From NCBI GenBank assembly GCA_945859605.1, contig OX243825.1, positions 19,673,967 to 19,737,966 of the forward strand: a DNA stretch of 64,000 bases, written 5' to 3'. Shown here piece after piece: positions 9,994 through 21,000 of this stretch. Position numbers and translations under genes: made by a program. The notes under the pieces were generated by a model, which was not told the origin of the DNA, searched no databases, and saw nothing but the letters and a program-made list of their open reading frames with translations. This DNA is from Lumbricus rubellus (taxonomy: Eukaryota; Annelida; Clitellata; Crassiclitellata; Lumbricidae). How positions within the stretch are numbered: position 1 is the first letter of the stretch; the number at the start of each line of letters is the position of its first letter.

Positions 9994-12900
9994 CATTATG
10001 ATTATACTTGCCTGTTTGACCCCACCCAGACAAGAAACATTGACTTTGTAAAAAGAGATTGCTGTCGTCCGGGGGCAGAACGGCGTTTTGTGCAGTTCCT
10101 CCAGTGACGACATTAGTCGCCAGATTCGCAATGGCAATGTCATTGGGAATACCAGTGACCACCGCGTATTCCGGATGCTATAAAAGAAATTCAATGGCGT
10201 TTTCAATGATCCTGTGTTCAACTGTGCTTCTAAAGAATTACAGACTTGTAACGCACTTCAAAATCGGGGTCTAAACTTGTTTAGCTGATGCTTTTGTATA
10301 GGGATTAGTTTCTACTTAATAATTATTGCTTGCTTGGGCACCCCGTAAAGATAGCCCGGTCAAAATAGCCCCGTCAAAACAACCCTGTCATAAGCCTAAT
10401 TGCCCACCGACAAAACAGTCCGTATTCGCATAAGAAAGAATGAAGAATGTTTGGAAGAAGACATCTTGCAGGGTACAGTGCCAGGAACAAGAACACAGAG
10501 GAGACCGAGGATGGGATGGCTCATGGATCGCCAGCATCATAACCCATATGGATAATTATAAATGTCAATAGATCGGATTCTGAAAGAGAAGAAGATAGGA
10601 AAGGATGGAAGAGACTTGTTCATAAAGCGACCAATCTTGGACCGAGGATGGTTGGAAGACAAGACAGAACCTATTAAACATTTTACCGAGACCATTGTGT
10701 TTTGCCCCAAAACAAATTCAATTCGATTCAAATCAGTTTATTCTGGGAATCAACAATTAGCCAAACAACACAAAAAATTATATGCTTGCACCGTGTAAAT
10801 AAAATAAATAGGACACGTTGAGCAGCATTCCTGGTGGATCCCCAAAATTGTTCAGCCGGACGGCACAGTTCCCGCTAACCTTGGGTAACCCCAAACGAAG
10901 ATTTTAAGTCAATTTAAAAAGGATGGTGAGGTCAGAAAAAATACCAACAGTAAAGAGCAGGTAGTACGCGTAATGAATGGAGCGTGGCACATAATAAACG
11001 AAATAATAAAAGACAATACAATATAAAACAATACATTGCAGATGACCTATATAAATATATATAATATATATATACATGTATACCGGTAGCGAGTTTAGGT
11101 CTACAGTTGATTTCCTATTCCATTGCGGTAATTGGTAAATTAAGGTAATAATTATTTTGTGTACAGCAGTCAATATCTGCTCTTAGATTTAGACACACCA
11201 CAGTGATGCACAATTGCACATTGACTTGCATACCAAAGTATAGCCGGTAATGAGAATCTCTTGACGGTTAACATCACCCTCGAGCAATATGGTGCCAGCG
11301 ACCACTCTCAGATTTTCGGCTGGCCTAAAACAGAGTATAGCAGAGGTTCTCAACTTTTTTTCGCGCGCGACACACCAAAACTTGCAAAAAGATTACGCGA
11401 CACACCATGCAATCGTCATGTGAATATCGTTAAAAAATTAAATCGGTTCTAAACCAACTTAGCCTATATATTATTTGAAATTGTTACAAATTTTAATGAA
11501 TGAAATGTTGACACTGAATGCATTATAGTTTCTAATTGTTCGATAATTCCAAATTCTACAATTAGTCAAATGTACTATTTTACGTCTTTTTACGGCTCTA
11601 TACGTTAATAATATTATTGTTTGACCAGACAGTACTGTTAATGGGATTTTGCTCCTGGATTTTCGTTGGATCATTATAAGAGGCGGATCCATCATCCAAA
11701 GGCTTTGTGAGTGCAACACGTAGCCTACAGCCCTACAACTGCGTAGCAACCCAGCCACATGAGCCTCAAGACTTTAAATTGCAAAATTTCTGTTTTTATG
11801 ATCATTTTCCTCATTATTTTTGAAGATTGCAGCATTGGGTAAATTTTAATCGGTGCGCTCGCCAACGTCGTATAGGGAATATATAGGCCTACTATAGTCT
11901 ATGCCATGTAGGCATACATAGGGAGTGCATGTGGGCTTATAATGCAAACATTGTGGCTGCTCCCGATTGCGATCAAATGGAATTGATAACCTAAAATGAA
12001 GTCCTATTCTTCCAGCCACGTCCGCCAAACTGCTAAAACGACGGTTGAATGCTGCGATAATTCGCGACACACCAATTCTTCGCGACACACCAGCGACACA
12101 CCAGTTTTGCGCGACACACCGCCGGTCGCTTCGCGACACACTAGTGTGTCGCGACACACCGGTTGAGAACCTCTGGAGTATAGGATCAATTTATATCCAG
12201 ATAATCCAGTGAATAGTCTGATGAAAGTTTGGCCTTGAATCATTAAATTAGAAATTTCTGAGCGATGCATTTTAGTTGAATTTTATATTTATTGATATAT
12301 ATTTTTTATGTGTGCATTCACTACGTGCGTAGGCTATGTACAAACACTTGCATAGGCCTATAGCTTCGGCGTGAAACTCCGATTCAGTGTCCGCTCTGTA
12401 GTCGGGAGCGCCTCTGAGTAGGGAGCTTGAAGAGGCGCTATAACAAGTGCACATTATAAACAAATAAGGTCACTTGATTATATCGCCCGTTACTCGGGCT
12501 ACCTCTTAACATGCAGCTTAGCTTATATTGAAGTACACAACGATCAAGAGTTTAATCTGGAAGAAAACTATTCGTATAGACTATAGAGGAATTGAAACAG
12601 GCCAGCCATGGCATGACGTACAAAGCATAACCTCAGGAATTTGGTCCAGAGTAATTGACGACTACTAATAATAATTACGACAATTTATATGGCGCCGTAA
12701 CAGGTCTTGCCGTTACAAACGCGCCTTGCAAGGCAGCCAACAAGCGGGATAAGCCCTAGCGCCCTGACGTTACATTACAGAGATATAATTATATGCCACA
12801 TTGAGATGTCGCTTACTTGTTGTCAAGGCAGTGAGCCGTCGTGATGACATATCGGTAATTGTAGAGCGCTCCTCCGCAGAAGTGTCCCCACCCAGTGGTG

Positions 12901-13636
12901 GCGCTGTCGTACTGGATCGACACCATGTAGGGGTAGTCGCCATAGCTTGCGTCTGATCCACCGACTATGGCCGGAGATGGACCGATCGACCGCTGGACTC
13001 GCTGGAGCGATCCGGGTCTTCCATGCGCTGGAAACACAACTCAGGTTATCATCATAATTATATACTGCAGGCAGACTACGACCACCCCGCAGGCTTTCCA
13101 CTTCAAACTAGTCTTGACTTTTCAAGAAATCCTACGTACACATCCAAATTACTTTACTGTTTCTCATCTCAGACGAATCCAACTTATCAGTTCCTCTGCC
13201 TCCTTCTGGTAACCTGGCAACAGGACTTGAATCTACCGTTGCATAGGCTACCTGTGAATTAATCCTCCGATTAATTACTATGCGTTTGTGACAGCTGCTG
13301 GTGCTCTCATGTAGAGCTGTACATTTAGGAGAACAATTATTATAATCTATGATTTCTCTTACTGTAGGCCTACGGGTTTGTTGAGAAGAACAGACGAAAT
13401 CATTCATGCATGCAAAAGATATCACGACTTATTCTGCTATAATCACAGACTTGGTTTCACAGCTCAACGTGGCAAAGTTGTGACATATGCTACAGCGAAA
13501 GCTATAAGGATAGTAAGAGCAATGACGCGTGACGGCAACTAGGTGTGATAACAGCAGGCTATTTAAAAAAATTATAATTATCGAAACCCTCACCAATGAA
13601 GACTTCACAAAGAACTAAGAGCAAAATCGTCCACAT
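6993..13636 (-). CDS. Secreted chymotrypsin-fold serine protease homologue, predicted catalytically inactive
   Basis: Six exons: 13636-13594, 13027-12817, 11324-11234, 10177-10012, 8233-8073, 7169-6993. All phases match (1, 2, 0, 1, 0), giving 282 residues. Residues 1-15 are a short signal peptide (MWTILLLVLCEVFI). A propeptide follows, then IVGG at 35-38. TTAHC places the catalytic His at 80, NDIAI the Asp at 128, and CFLSGWGQT is the usual block before the active-site loop. The last exon should start GDSGGP but reads ADAGSPL, so Ser195 is Ala227 and Gly193 is Ala225. It ends in the usual helix KYLDWIRANTP. Activation would have to cut after Ala34, not Arg or Lys. Known homologues without the serine act as cofactors, decoys or lectin-like binders; the role here is inferred. 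Intron 4 uses a GC donor. The gene is upstream of and on the same strand as the CUB gene. Confidence 0.88.
7151..7204 (-). repeat. 29-bp tandem duplication across a splice acceptor
   Basis: The unit acggagaaccagcgtcagcc plus tgtaaaaaa occurs twice. On the minus strand this duplicates TTTACAG|GCTGACGCTGG, so there are two acceptors (before 7198 and before 7169). Only the inner one keeps the protease reading frame; the outer one shifts into an early stop. Confidence 0.8.
7767..7976 (-). mobile_element. hAT-type MITE, family 1
   Basis: About 210 bp. In the minus orientation it begins CAGGGCTTTTATAAACG and ends with the complement of a CAG...CTGTTTTTAAGGAATT terminus. The 8-bp flanking duplication gtatgaat/gtatgaac has one mismatch. 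It has the same internal sequence as 34898-35081 (TCCGATTGGAAGTAATTTA, GGAGGATGGGAAGGAAAAGA). It lies in the last intron of the protease homologue gene. Confidence 0.8.
8424..9053 (-). mobile_element. hAT-type MITE, family 1, split by a nested insertion
   Basis: The outer MITE matches 34898-35081 over 8424-8565 and resumes at about 9000 (aaatccatttagaactgcac). Between them lies about 430 bp of foreign sequence whose ends are inverted: CAGGGCCTCAAAACCCGTC near 8570 and GACGGGTTTCGAACTCTG near 8993. An imperfect 8-bp duplication (ctatggat/ttatggag) flanks the outer element. Confidence 0.7.
9365..9570. mobile_element. hAT-type MITE, family 2, with a perfect 8-bp TSD
   Basis: Termini CTGTGCTTAAAGTGTGG and CCACACTTTAAACCCTG are inverted repeats, flanked by gtcctgtg on both sides (9357-9364, 9571-9578). 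The interior has three tandem copies of tacctggacgc/tgcctggacgc and ggacggcgt motifs. A related copy starts near 63849. Confidence 0.85.
9966..9997. repeat. (TA)n microsatellite
   Basis: Dinucleotide run in the intron downstream of the 10177-10012 exon. Confidence 0.85.
10430..10560 (+). pseudogene. LINE pol C-terminal fragment
   Basis: The plus-strand frame reads EEDILQGTVPGTRTQRRPR followed by MGWLMDR. This resembles the C-terminal tail of LINE reverse transcriptase polyproteins (Arg-rich GRPR.RW.D type). The fragment is short and has no intact frame on either side. Confidence 0.5.
11341..12175. mobile_element. hAT (Charlie-like end) non-autonomous element with a perfect 8-bp TSD
   Basis: Termini CAGAGGTTCTCAAC and GTTGAGAACCTCTG are exact inverted repeats. 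The duplication gagtatag is present at 11333-11340 and 12176-12183. Many GCGACACACC motifs lie near both ends. No transposase was seen in the 835 bp. It lies in intron 2 of the protease homologue, 14 bp from that intron's AG acceptor. Confidence 0.93.
12361..12465 (+). mobile_element. 5'-truncated tRNA-derived SINE
   Basis: Contains only the body and tail: TTCGGCGTGAAACTCCGATT, GGGAGCGCCTCTGAGTAGGG, GAAGAGGCGCTATAACAAGT and GCACAT. The tRNA-like head is absent. Confidence 0.75.
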
Positions 13637-13728
13637 GCTTTCTCGATATAATTCTGGTAAAACTTGAAATCGTTTTTATTTCGAAAAATTACTCTGTCTG
13701 TGAAAACTGAATCTAACAGATGGTCGGA

Positions 13729-13735
13729 TTTTATA
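13729..13735 (-). promoter_or_regulatory. TATA box of the serine protease homologue gene
   Basis: TATAAAA on the minus strand, with an initiator-like TTCAGTT 27 nt downstream. It lies 93 nt upstream of the ATG at 13636. The leader would be short and intronless. Confidence 0.65.
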
Positions 13736-13899
13736 ACGTCACAATCTATATAAAGGGGTCAGATATCATCGAGTCTTATCTAACAAGAGACAAGGGGAGC
13801 GTGGGCCCAACAACAGGTGGCCATCGTTTGGTCCGCTTCATGTCGCCGATTTCAGAGAATTAAAAAAATTATGTGTTTATGCATAGCCTACATGCATAC

Positions 13900-14340
13900 A
13901 TACATGCATGTACATGCATACATACATACATACATACATACATACATGCATACATACGTAGAATATATGCATATGGACGTAATCCTACATGTATGTACGT
14001 ATGTATGTACGTATGTATGTTTGTATGTATGTATGTATGTATGTATGTATGCATGTATGTATGTATGTATGTATGTATGTATGTATGTATGTATGTATGT
14101 ATGTATGTATGTATGTATGTATGTATGTATGTATGTATGTATGTATGTATGTATGTATGTATGTATGTATGTATTTATGTATGTATGTATGTATGTATGT
14201 ATGTATGTGTGTATGTTTGTATGTATGTATGTATGTATGTATGTATGTATGTATGTATGTATGTATGTATGTATGTATGTATGTATGTATGTATGTATGT
14301 ATGCATGCATGCATGCATGTATGTGTATGTATGCATGCAT
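13900..14340. repeat. Long (ATGT/ACAT)n microsatellite
   Basis: About 40 bp of ACAT repeats is followed by more than 320 bp of nearly perfect ATGT repeats, with a few variants (tttg, tgtg, gcat). Frames open on all strands across it are simple-repeat artefacts. Confidence 0.95.
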
Positions 14341-14363
14341 ATGTGTGTATATTGTATATGTAT

Positions 14364-14560
14364 GTATTGTATTAAGACATTTATAAAGCGCCTCTACTAT
14401 GGTGAACCGTTCAGAGGCGCTCCCAAAGCTCAAGGCCACGAGAGAGGAAATAAGTTTTGAGGAAAGAAAATGAGGAGGATTACCAGTTAAAAGTTGAGAC
14501 CGAGTAGATGGAGACAGAGTATTCCAAAGAGAGGGGCCAATTTATGTAAATGATCGGGAC
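14364..14560 (-). mobile_element. LINE 3' end (CR1/L2-like C-terminus), decayed
   Basis: The plus strand begins atttataaagcgcctct and continues cagaggcgctccca, then gagaggaaataagttttgag and gtattccaaagagaggggcc. On the minus strand this is the degraded LINE C-terminus also seen at 23151, 31068 and 41505, ending in the AGCGCCTCT...AGAGGCGCT hairpin. Confidence 0.65.
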
Positions 14561-15188
14561 TGAGCCATAGCGTTCTAGTGTGTATGTATGTATGGATGTG
14601 GGCCTATATGTACGTATTTATGTATGTATGTGTGCAAGTATGCATGACATTGTTTACATGTATGTACGTATATATGCATACTGTATATTTGTATCATGTA
14701 TGTATGTTTGTTGTTTATTTGGCATGCTGTTTGAACCGGGTGCAACTGTTTGTACAAAGGTCGCATGCTGTCTAACATGTCGGGATATGTACACTTGTAC
14801 AAATTCTGGTTTGACGTAAGGTTTGGATTGGATTTTGGTCCTGCAAGAGATCTTTTGCGTTTGCCAGTCCTTCGACTTTAGTCCATGTTATCTGTTTCCG
14901 CTTGAGGATGATTTGTGTTAGGCCTTAAAGTTGGGTTCTAAACGAGAAACGTGTGATTTTCTTCGACGGGTCCCTCCTCTTTGGTGACTGCATCTTCAAG
15001 CTGACGTTAGGTCCTCGCATTGATAAATAATGTTTTTCCTGCAAATAAAGCATAAAATAACACTTTAAACAATAAACATAATAATATTTGCCCCCAGACT
15101 GATGCACGAACACACACACACTCGCGCGCTCACACACACACACACTCGGGCCATGCGTAGCTATGCATGTGTGCAAGGGAAACAGACA

Positions 15189-15327
15189 TTAACCCCCGGA
15201 CAAACCCCCGGACAAACCCCGCGGACAAAACTCCCAGGGTAGGACTCACTCCTCTCTGGGTTGTCCTGTGTGGGTTTTGTCTTGCCAAATTTTGTCCGGT
15301 GAGGGTTTCTTCTGAGGGGTTAATATC
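15189..15327. mobile_element. Short inverted-repeat element (MITE-like)
   Basis: The left end attaacccccggacaaaccc and the right end gggtttcttctgaggggttaat are imperfect inverted copies, with gtccggtgagggtttctt mirroring the cggac motifs. No clear target duplication was seen. Confidence 0.5.
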
Positions 15328-15372
15328 CTACACTCGTATTTGTAGCCTCTGGTTTTATTCGGGATCTGTCTG

Positions 15373-15494
15373 TTTGTTTGTATGTGCACTTGTTATGTTT
15401 GTTTGTATGTGCACTTGTTATGTCTGTTTGTATGTGCACTTATTATGTCTGTTTGTATGTGCACTTGTTATGTCTGTTTGTATGTGCACTTATT
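15373..15494. repeat. 26-bp minisatellite derived from the SINE tail
   Basis: About 4.5 copies of tgtatgtgcacttgttatgt ctgttt, adjoining the SINE whose tail complement is tatgtgcacttattatagcg. The array appears to be an expansion of the SINE 3' end. Confidence 0.8.
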
Positions 15495-15675
15495 ATAGCG
15501 CCCCTTCAAGCTCTCTAGTCAGAGGCGCTCCCGAATGCAGAGCGGGCCCTGCATCGGAGTTTCACGCCGAAGCGATGAACAATTGTGAGTGAAGGACTTG
15601 CCTATAAGGTCCTTAACGCGGCGAGGTGGATTCGAACCTCGAACCTTCCGGCTCCAAGGCAACGACGCCACCATT
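15484..15675 (-). mobile_element. tRNA-derived SINE
   Basis: The minus strand contains box B GGTTCGAATCCACC, GGCGTGAAACTCCGATGCAG, GGGAGCGCCTCTGACTAGAG and the GGCGCTATAATAAGTGCACA tail. The first part of the head is missing. Confidence 0.75.
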
Positions 15676-16904
15676 GTTTATTTCCATGCAGTTATAGGTC
15701 TCAACGTTTTTCATGCTTCACATGTGAATATCCTGCATGTATATATATTATGTCACAAAATATAAATCGATGAAGATACATTTTCTCCATTAATTTCACT
15801 TAAGCCCACTAGACTTTTCCTGCTGCTGTAGACCCACCATGGTCCATAAACATACAAGCTTGGTCGTGGGATAAGTGTGTGATTTGTAATGGACTACGAT
15901 AGATTTATGCTGCACAACTTAAGTAAAAAATTGCATCTGTAATAAATTACGGAAACATTTGCGTTTTCTCAGCTGCTGTTATTCCTTTATCTTTGCTTTT
16001 TTGACTATTTTTGCGCTGTTTTGTTGAGTCCAAATTGTCATTGATGAATTGCAGAATTAAACGTTAGCAGTATCTTTCCAATCTGTTTGCATAATCTACC
16101 GCTGATAGGCCTATACTAACAAACGTTTTTCAAGGAAAGAGTAAGAGCGGTGTTTAATCTAGACGTCTCTTGGAGGGGAAAGTTCTTCCATGAATTACAT
16201 TTCCCCCCAGAAAATTAATTTTCAGCTGTTGTTCACATGTATAAATTGTATATAATAGGCCTATATGTTATGTAGCCTACCATTCCCCAGTAAAAGACTA
16301 CACGTAACATTTTCCACCACCCCGTTCCCCTAAGAAGAATGTTTATAATAATTCGACAGCGGAGCATTGAAGTAGACCTACTGAAAAAGATTTTAAAGTA
16401 CCCGGAGTTGGTTTTTGGTTTGTTTTTCTGAATTTCTTTAGAGAAAAACTGAGAAAAATGTCGTCAGAAAATGTCCGGTCAAATGTGTCGTCGGTTTCTC
16501 CACGCAACGCTTGCCGTCTGCCCAAAATGACCCCCCCCCCCCTCTGAAACCTGAATCTCCCCCCACCCCAAAGCAGAGGGACTAGGCCTAGGTTAAACAC
16601 TCTTCCAAGAGATTCTTAAATGACGTTTTCCAATTAACTAAACTCAAGAGATTTGGACATAAAAACGACTGTTCGGTTAAAGGAGCATTTATTTAATTAT
16701 CCCAGACGTCTAAAGACATATCTTATGGCCGATAATAATTATGGCCGTTGACGTCTTTTAATTAGAAAGGAACAATAAATTATACTAATGACTGAAGATG
16801 ATAAAACACGCGTGGGAAGGAGTTATAGCCATCAGGATCCGGTCTGTCGACAAGACGCCCTTGAGATGATGTTGAACAATGAACATGGCACTTTTGCTGA
16901 GAGA

Positions 16905-17110
16905 TCTTGAGTGGCCGAGTGGGTTGGTAGCCCGCTCGCCACGCCGGCGATCCGGGTTCGATTCCCGGTCGGTCGGTTTAACAGAGATTAATTTCTCGGA
17001 TCTTTACTGCGGGTGGCTCGGTCGCAATATAAACGTGGAGTGTGAGGTTGTACTCTGCCTCCGACATGCACTAATCATCTTCGAAATGAAAAAGTGTCGT
17101 TAAGTCCGAA
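16905..17110 (+). mobile_element. tRNA-derived SINE, second family
   Basis: Starts GAGTGGCCGAGTGGGTTGG (box A) with box B GGGTTCGATTCCCGG about 45 nt later. An unrelated body follows (TTTACTGCGGGTGGCTCGGT ... AAGTGTCGTTAAGTCCGA). The body extends far past a tRNA, so it is a SINE and not a tRNA gene. Confidence 0.6.
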
Positions 17111-17157
17111 GTACACACGCACTTTTGTTAGTTCTACATTCGGTAGGCTACTGTGTG

Positions 17158-17400
17158 GGACGCGGTGGTGTAGCGGTAAGTTCTGCGACTTGTAACCGAA
17201 GTGTCGCAGGTTTGAATCTGCCTCAAAGCCCCTACGTAGCGACCTTGGACAAGTTGCTCACTCATAATTATTGTCTGTGAGGGAAGCAAAGGGAAACCAC
17301 CTCACTCATATCTTAATTCTCATCCCACAGGCGTAAAGTCAGTGAATCTGCTTTTTGACAGAAAACTCGTCATCATCATCACGTTCAGTAAGCTTAAATA
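17158..17400 (+). mobile_element. tRNA-derived SINE, third family
   Basis: GGACGCGGTGGTGTAGCGGT (box A) and GCAGGTTTGAATCTGCC (box B) are followed by CCTTGGACAAGTTGCTCACT, a motif shared loosely with the first SINE family, and a body ending in catcatcatcac. Confidence 0.6.
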
Positions 17401-17993
17401 CTGTTCAAATAACTGCGCAAATGTTTTGTAGATAAGCGTCACGCTGATTGACTTAATCGGTCCTCCAACATGATACATTAAGTCATTATAGATAATAATA
17501 TTATGATCACAGAAACTGCATCACTCCGCCACTGCTCGTGCTTTGGCAGTGCCAGTCACAAGCATGGAGAAAGGAGGTGGGCGACACTAATCATCTCTGA
17601 TATGACACAGAGACACAGTATCGTTAAACAGTAACAAGCAGTAGAAAATGCTGAGGGTTGCAAACTTCCAATCCATCAGCTCTTCGCACTTATGCTTCTC
17701 GGCTCTGCAGACACTGAAAATACTGTTAAACTACCATCTTCAAGAATCGGTACGAGAAACTGTCGGCTGAACTCTCCGTGTAGCCAACGCGTAGGAATTC
17801 GACAATGGTGACTTGTGCTTCTCGAGCGGAGTTTTGCCTAAGGATGACTCAGTCGTTGTGACGTTAATAGGCTTGAGCTATATGAGTGGGCGCCGTTGAT
17901 GGCTGACAGATTTGTCTAGTATTTGTTTTGTGTGTGTTGTGTTTTGTGCTTGTAAACCAGAGTGCGTTTTTGCAGCTGGTACATTAAAGAATA

Positions 17994-18038
<45 letters not shown>
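17994..18038. repeat. (CTTA)n microsatellite
   Basis: About 11 copies. It is preceded by TTAAAGAATATACTTA, the same context as the array at 4143. Confidence 0.9.
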
Positions 18039-18039
18039 T

Positions 18040-21000
18040 ATCAGTTTACACTGCACAGGTCAATGTCCGCCCACGCCACATGTAAGAGAGGAAATTTCGG
18101 TTTCACAAATCTCAGATGACGTACACTAAACAGTTTTTTTAATCTCTGAACCTGTTTGCAGTCTGTGTAGGATCCGTAATGTATTGCCAAGCCTCAAGGG
18201 AGACCAGTCACAAGATGGAAGGAGTTCCGGCTATAAGGCTACCGAGAATTGAATTCAAGGTCACCATGGTAATTAATTATTTGATTTACGCCTACATATA
18301 ATGCTAATAATTAAGATTTATTTGATAGAGGTCAAATGAAGGACTGGCTAAGCGATCTGGTATACTGCTCAAGAAGCAGTTAAACTGGCATTAAGCTTAG
18401 AGAATAGGATATAAATGTTATTATAAGACAGATCCATCAACCTGATGGTAGGATAAGATCTTGTTTGGCAAGCTCTATAGTAGACTTAAATAACCATTGT
18501 CAGTGTCAACGTCAGTGTTAATCTGACCAGTGTCAGTGTCAGTGTTAAATCAATCAAAAGATAGGCCTACACATTAAGACGAACAGAGATGTTTCTCTCT
18601 ACCTCTTTCTCTATCTGTCTCTCTGTCTGTGTTTCTGTCTGTCTGTCTTTCGCTCTTTCGTCAATAATTATAATCAACGCATATTTAGCAGATAATTAAA
18701 TGTTTTTTCGGGAATATATAATAAATTGCTGGTGACAGTTTATCTGATTTATTGGTGAGACGGATCGAGGCTGGTAGAGTTTGACTGTAACAGTTGTCGT
18801 ACGAGAGTCAGGAACAGTGAGGAACAGAGTCAGGAAAAGATCGAGTCAGGACCAGAGATTTCTACCAGGCAGCAAACATAGGCGAAGAAACAAAAAGTAT
18901 TTCATATATATAATTATGGAAGACGCCTTCGGATGTTTGCTGTTAATTTCTGTCAGTTTTCTTAAATTATTGGTTACTAACATTTTTGGGCTTGCTACAC
19001 GTGAATAAGTATTACCGTGATAAAAAAAACTATAATGGCTCGTCATAAGTACAATCGAAGATAATATAACAACAACACGCAATCGATTATGAAACCATAG
19101 TTCATATCAATACTTAAAGACAGCCGCAGGGCCACCCAGGTGGAGGCAGGGAACAAATGCCCCGGGACCCGACGACTCTTAGGGGCCCGGTCTAGGTATT
19201 ATATCCTACATTAAAACAATTAGAAAAGTTCATGATTTATGACTTTATAATAATCTTGCAGAGAAAATTAATTACAATCAGTTTAAATGTTTCAATTCAT
19301 AATTATAGCCTACATTTCATGTAACTTCAAGTTAGCAGCTGAATAAAATTGTATTTTTTATATAAAATTCTAGATCGTAGGCCTACATGAACTTTAATTA
19401 CTTAAATGTGTGTTTCTAGAAAATATTTCTCATTAAGCCTTAAGACAGTTTACGGGCTCATGACTGCTCTGCCTTATTATAGGGGACCCGAATTTCTCTC
19501 GTTCGTCCTGGATCCATATTCCATAGCCGTGAGCTGTGAATCAGCGGAAGCAATACGCTGGTGCCCTACTTCGCTATCAAGTGGCACCTTGTAAATCTTC
19601 TGTATATTATGTTTACGACAGCAACAGCTATAATAGCCTACAGGACTACTTAGCTCGATAAACAAGCTGTAAGTTTTGACCCTGAACCCGAAAGATAACA
19701 AGAGCACAGTGCAAGTGAGAAGTGGAACAAACAGTCACACTGACACGTTGGCGAATGACAACTAAACAAGACGTGATGGTCTACAACTCTGCATGTGCAA
19801 CAGAGTGCAAAGGTCTGAATAGTATAACAATTTACACAGAGGATACAAAAACAATCATCAGTTAGCACACAGAATAATTGCTGTGATGAACAGATATATC
19901 ACAAGTCATGTTAAGAGGAGTCATTGTATGCAAGGTTTTTCCAACAGCTGTCACATGAAGATTTCGTTGTCCTTCGAGGACTTTGGTACTGTAGATCGGG
20001 AGCAACGGGTACTACGAGTACTATGCACATAGGCGGAGACTTGGTCCAGAAGTTGGGGGGGGGGGGGGGGGGAACGAACGGCCGAAGGACGATCGCCGGG
20101 GCGCGACATTTTGGGCGGCGACATTTTCATCGATAATATTTTCTGCCGAATTGTTTTAGTAATTTAGTCGAAATCTCATGAAAATAAAACCATTGTCTCT
20201 GCCAAAATAGCTGCTGACCTTTTTTAGTCTTTACATCTATTTTACCTGAATTTACCAATATGTCCCAACACCGTAGAAGTTTACGATGATAATTATTGTT
20301 TTATTAATATTTCTTAAATGTTGGGGATGTGAGCATCTCCGTCCCCCCACCACAAACATTGGGGGACCTTCCCCTCTGCCCCCTAAGTGTCCGCCCTTGA
20401 CTATGCAATGCATGTTGTATAGGTCCATTTGTCTGTAATAGTCTCCCGTTGGAAATGCGCCCGTTACCTACGGTCGACTTTTTAGTGTTTTACAGGCTCA
20501 TTGAATTAAAGCTTGTTTGTATCACCGTGGTCGGACGGACTGGGAGCGCCTCTGATTGGACTTCTTTTGAGGCGCTATATAAATTCTAAAGGGGCGCTAC
20601 GTAAATTCTTCAAATAACTGAATGAATGTGTGCATTGTGCACGTGCTCACATTCATTCGCTGGTTGTTTCTCGCAACCATGTGTGTGATGCGCGATCGTG
20701 CGCACGCACGTGAACGTACCACGTCTTTCGTCATAATATGTACGTGCTTGCATGTGTACAAACATGTGGGCATTGTGTCTATTGCATGCATGTGTTTGCA
20801 CCTGTTGCATGACTCCAAATGTCGCAGTCTCGCCAACTTATATTATTATGTCGTTGGTCACACTGAGAACGAAATAAATAGTCACCTGTTGGTAGATAGC
20901 TTTTCAGGCGGATGGAAAGCCCCCGCTGGGTGTTTCTCGCAACCATGGCCCAGCCAACTGTGTGAAATCCTCAGTTGACAGTCAACGCATTATAAGTGAA

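Noticed and set aside
13749..13756. Plus-strand TATATAAA beside the protease promoter (possible divergent promoter)
   Set aside because: It is followed within about 100 bp by the ATGT array and no exon. The TATA match alone is weak evidence.
13817..14460. Long open frames encoding MYVCMYVC / HTYIHTYI on both strands (also at 22012-22676, 28859-29537, 30829-31155)
   Set aside because: Produced by tetranucleotide repeats, whose frames read the same few codons without stops. They have no initiation context and no family.
16905..17230. tRNA genes (boxes A and B visible at 16905 and 17158; also 1105, 55701)
   Set aside because: The arms do not pair as a full cloverleaf, and unrelated bodies follow as in SINEs. 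No clean tRNA gene was found.
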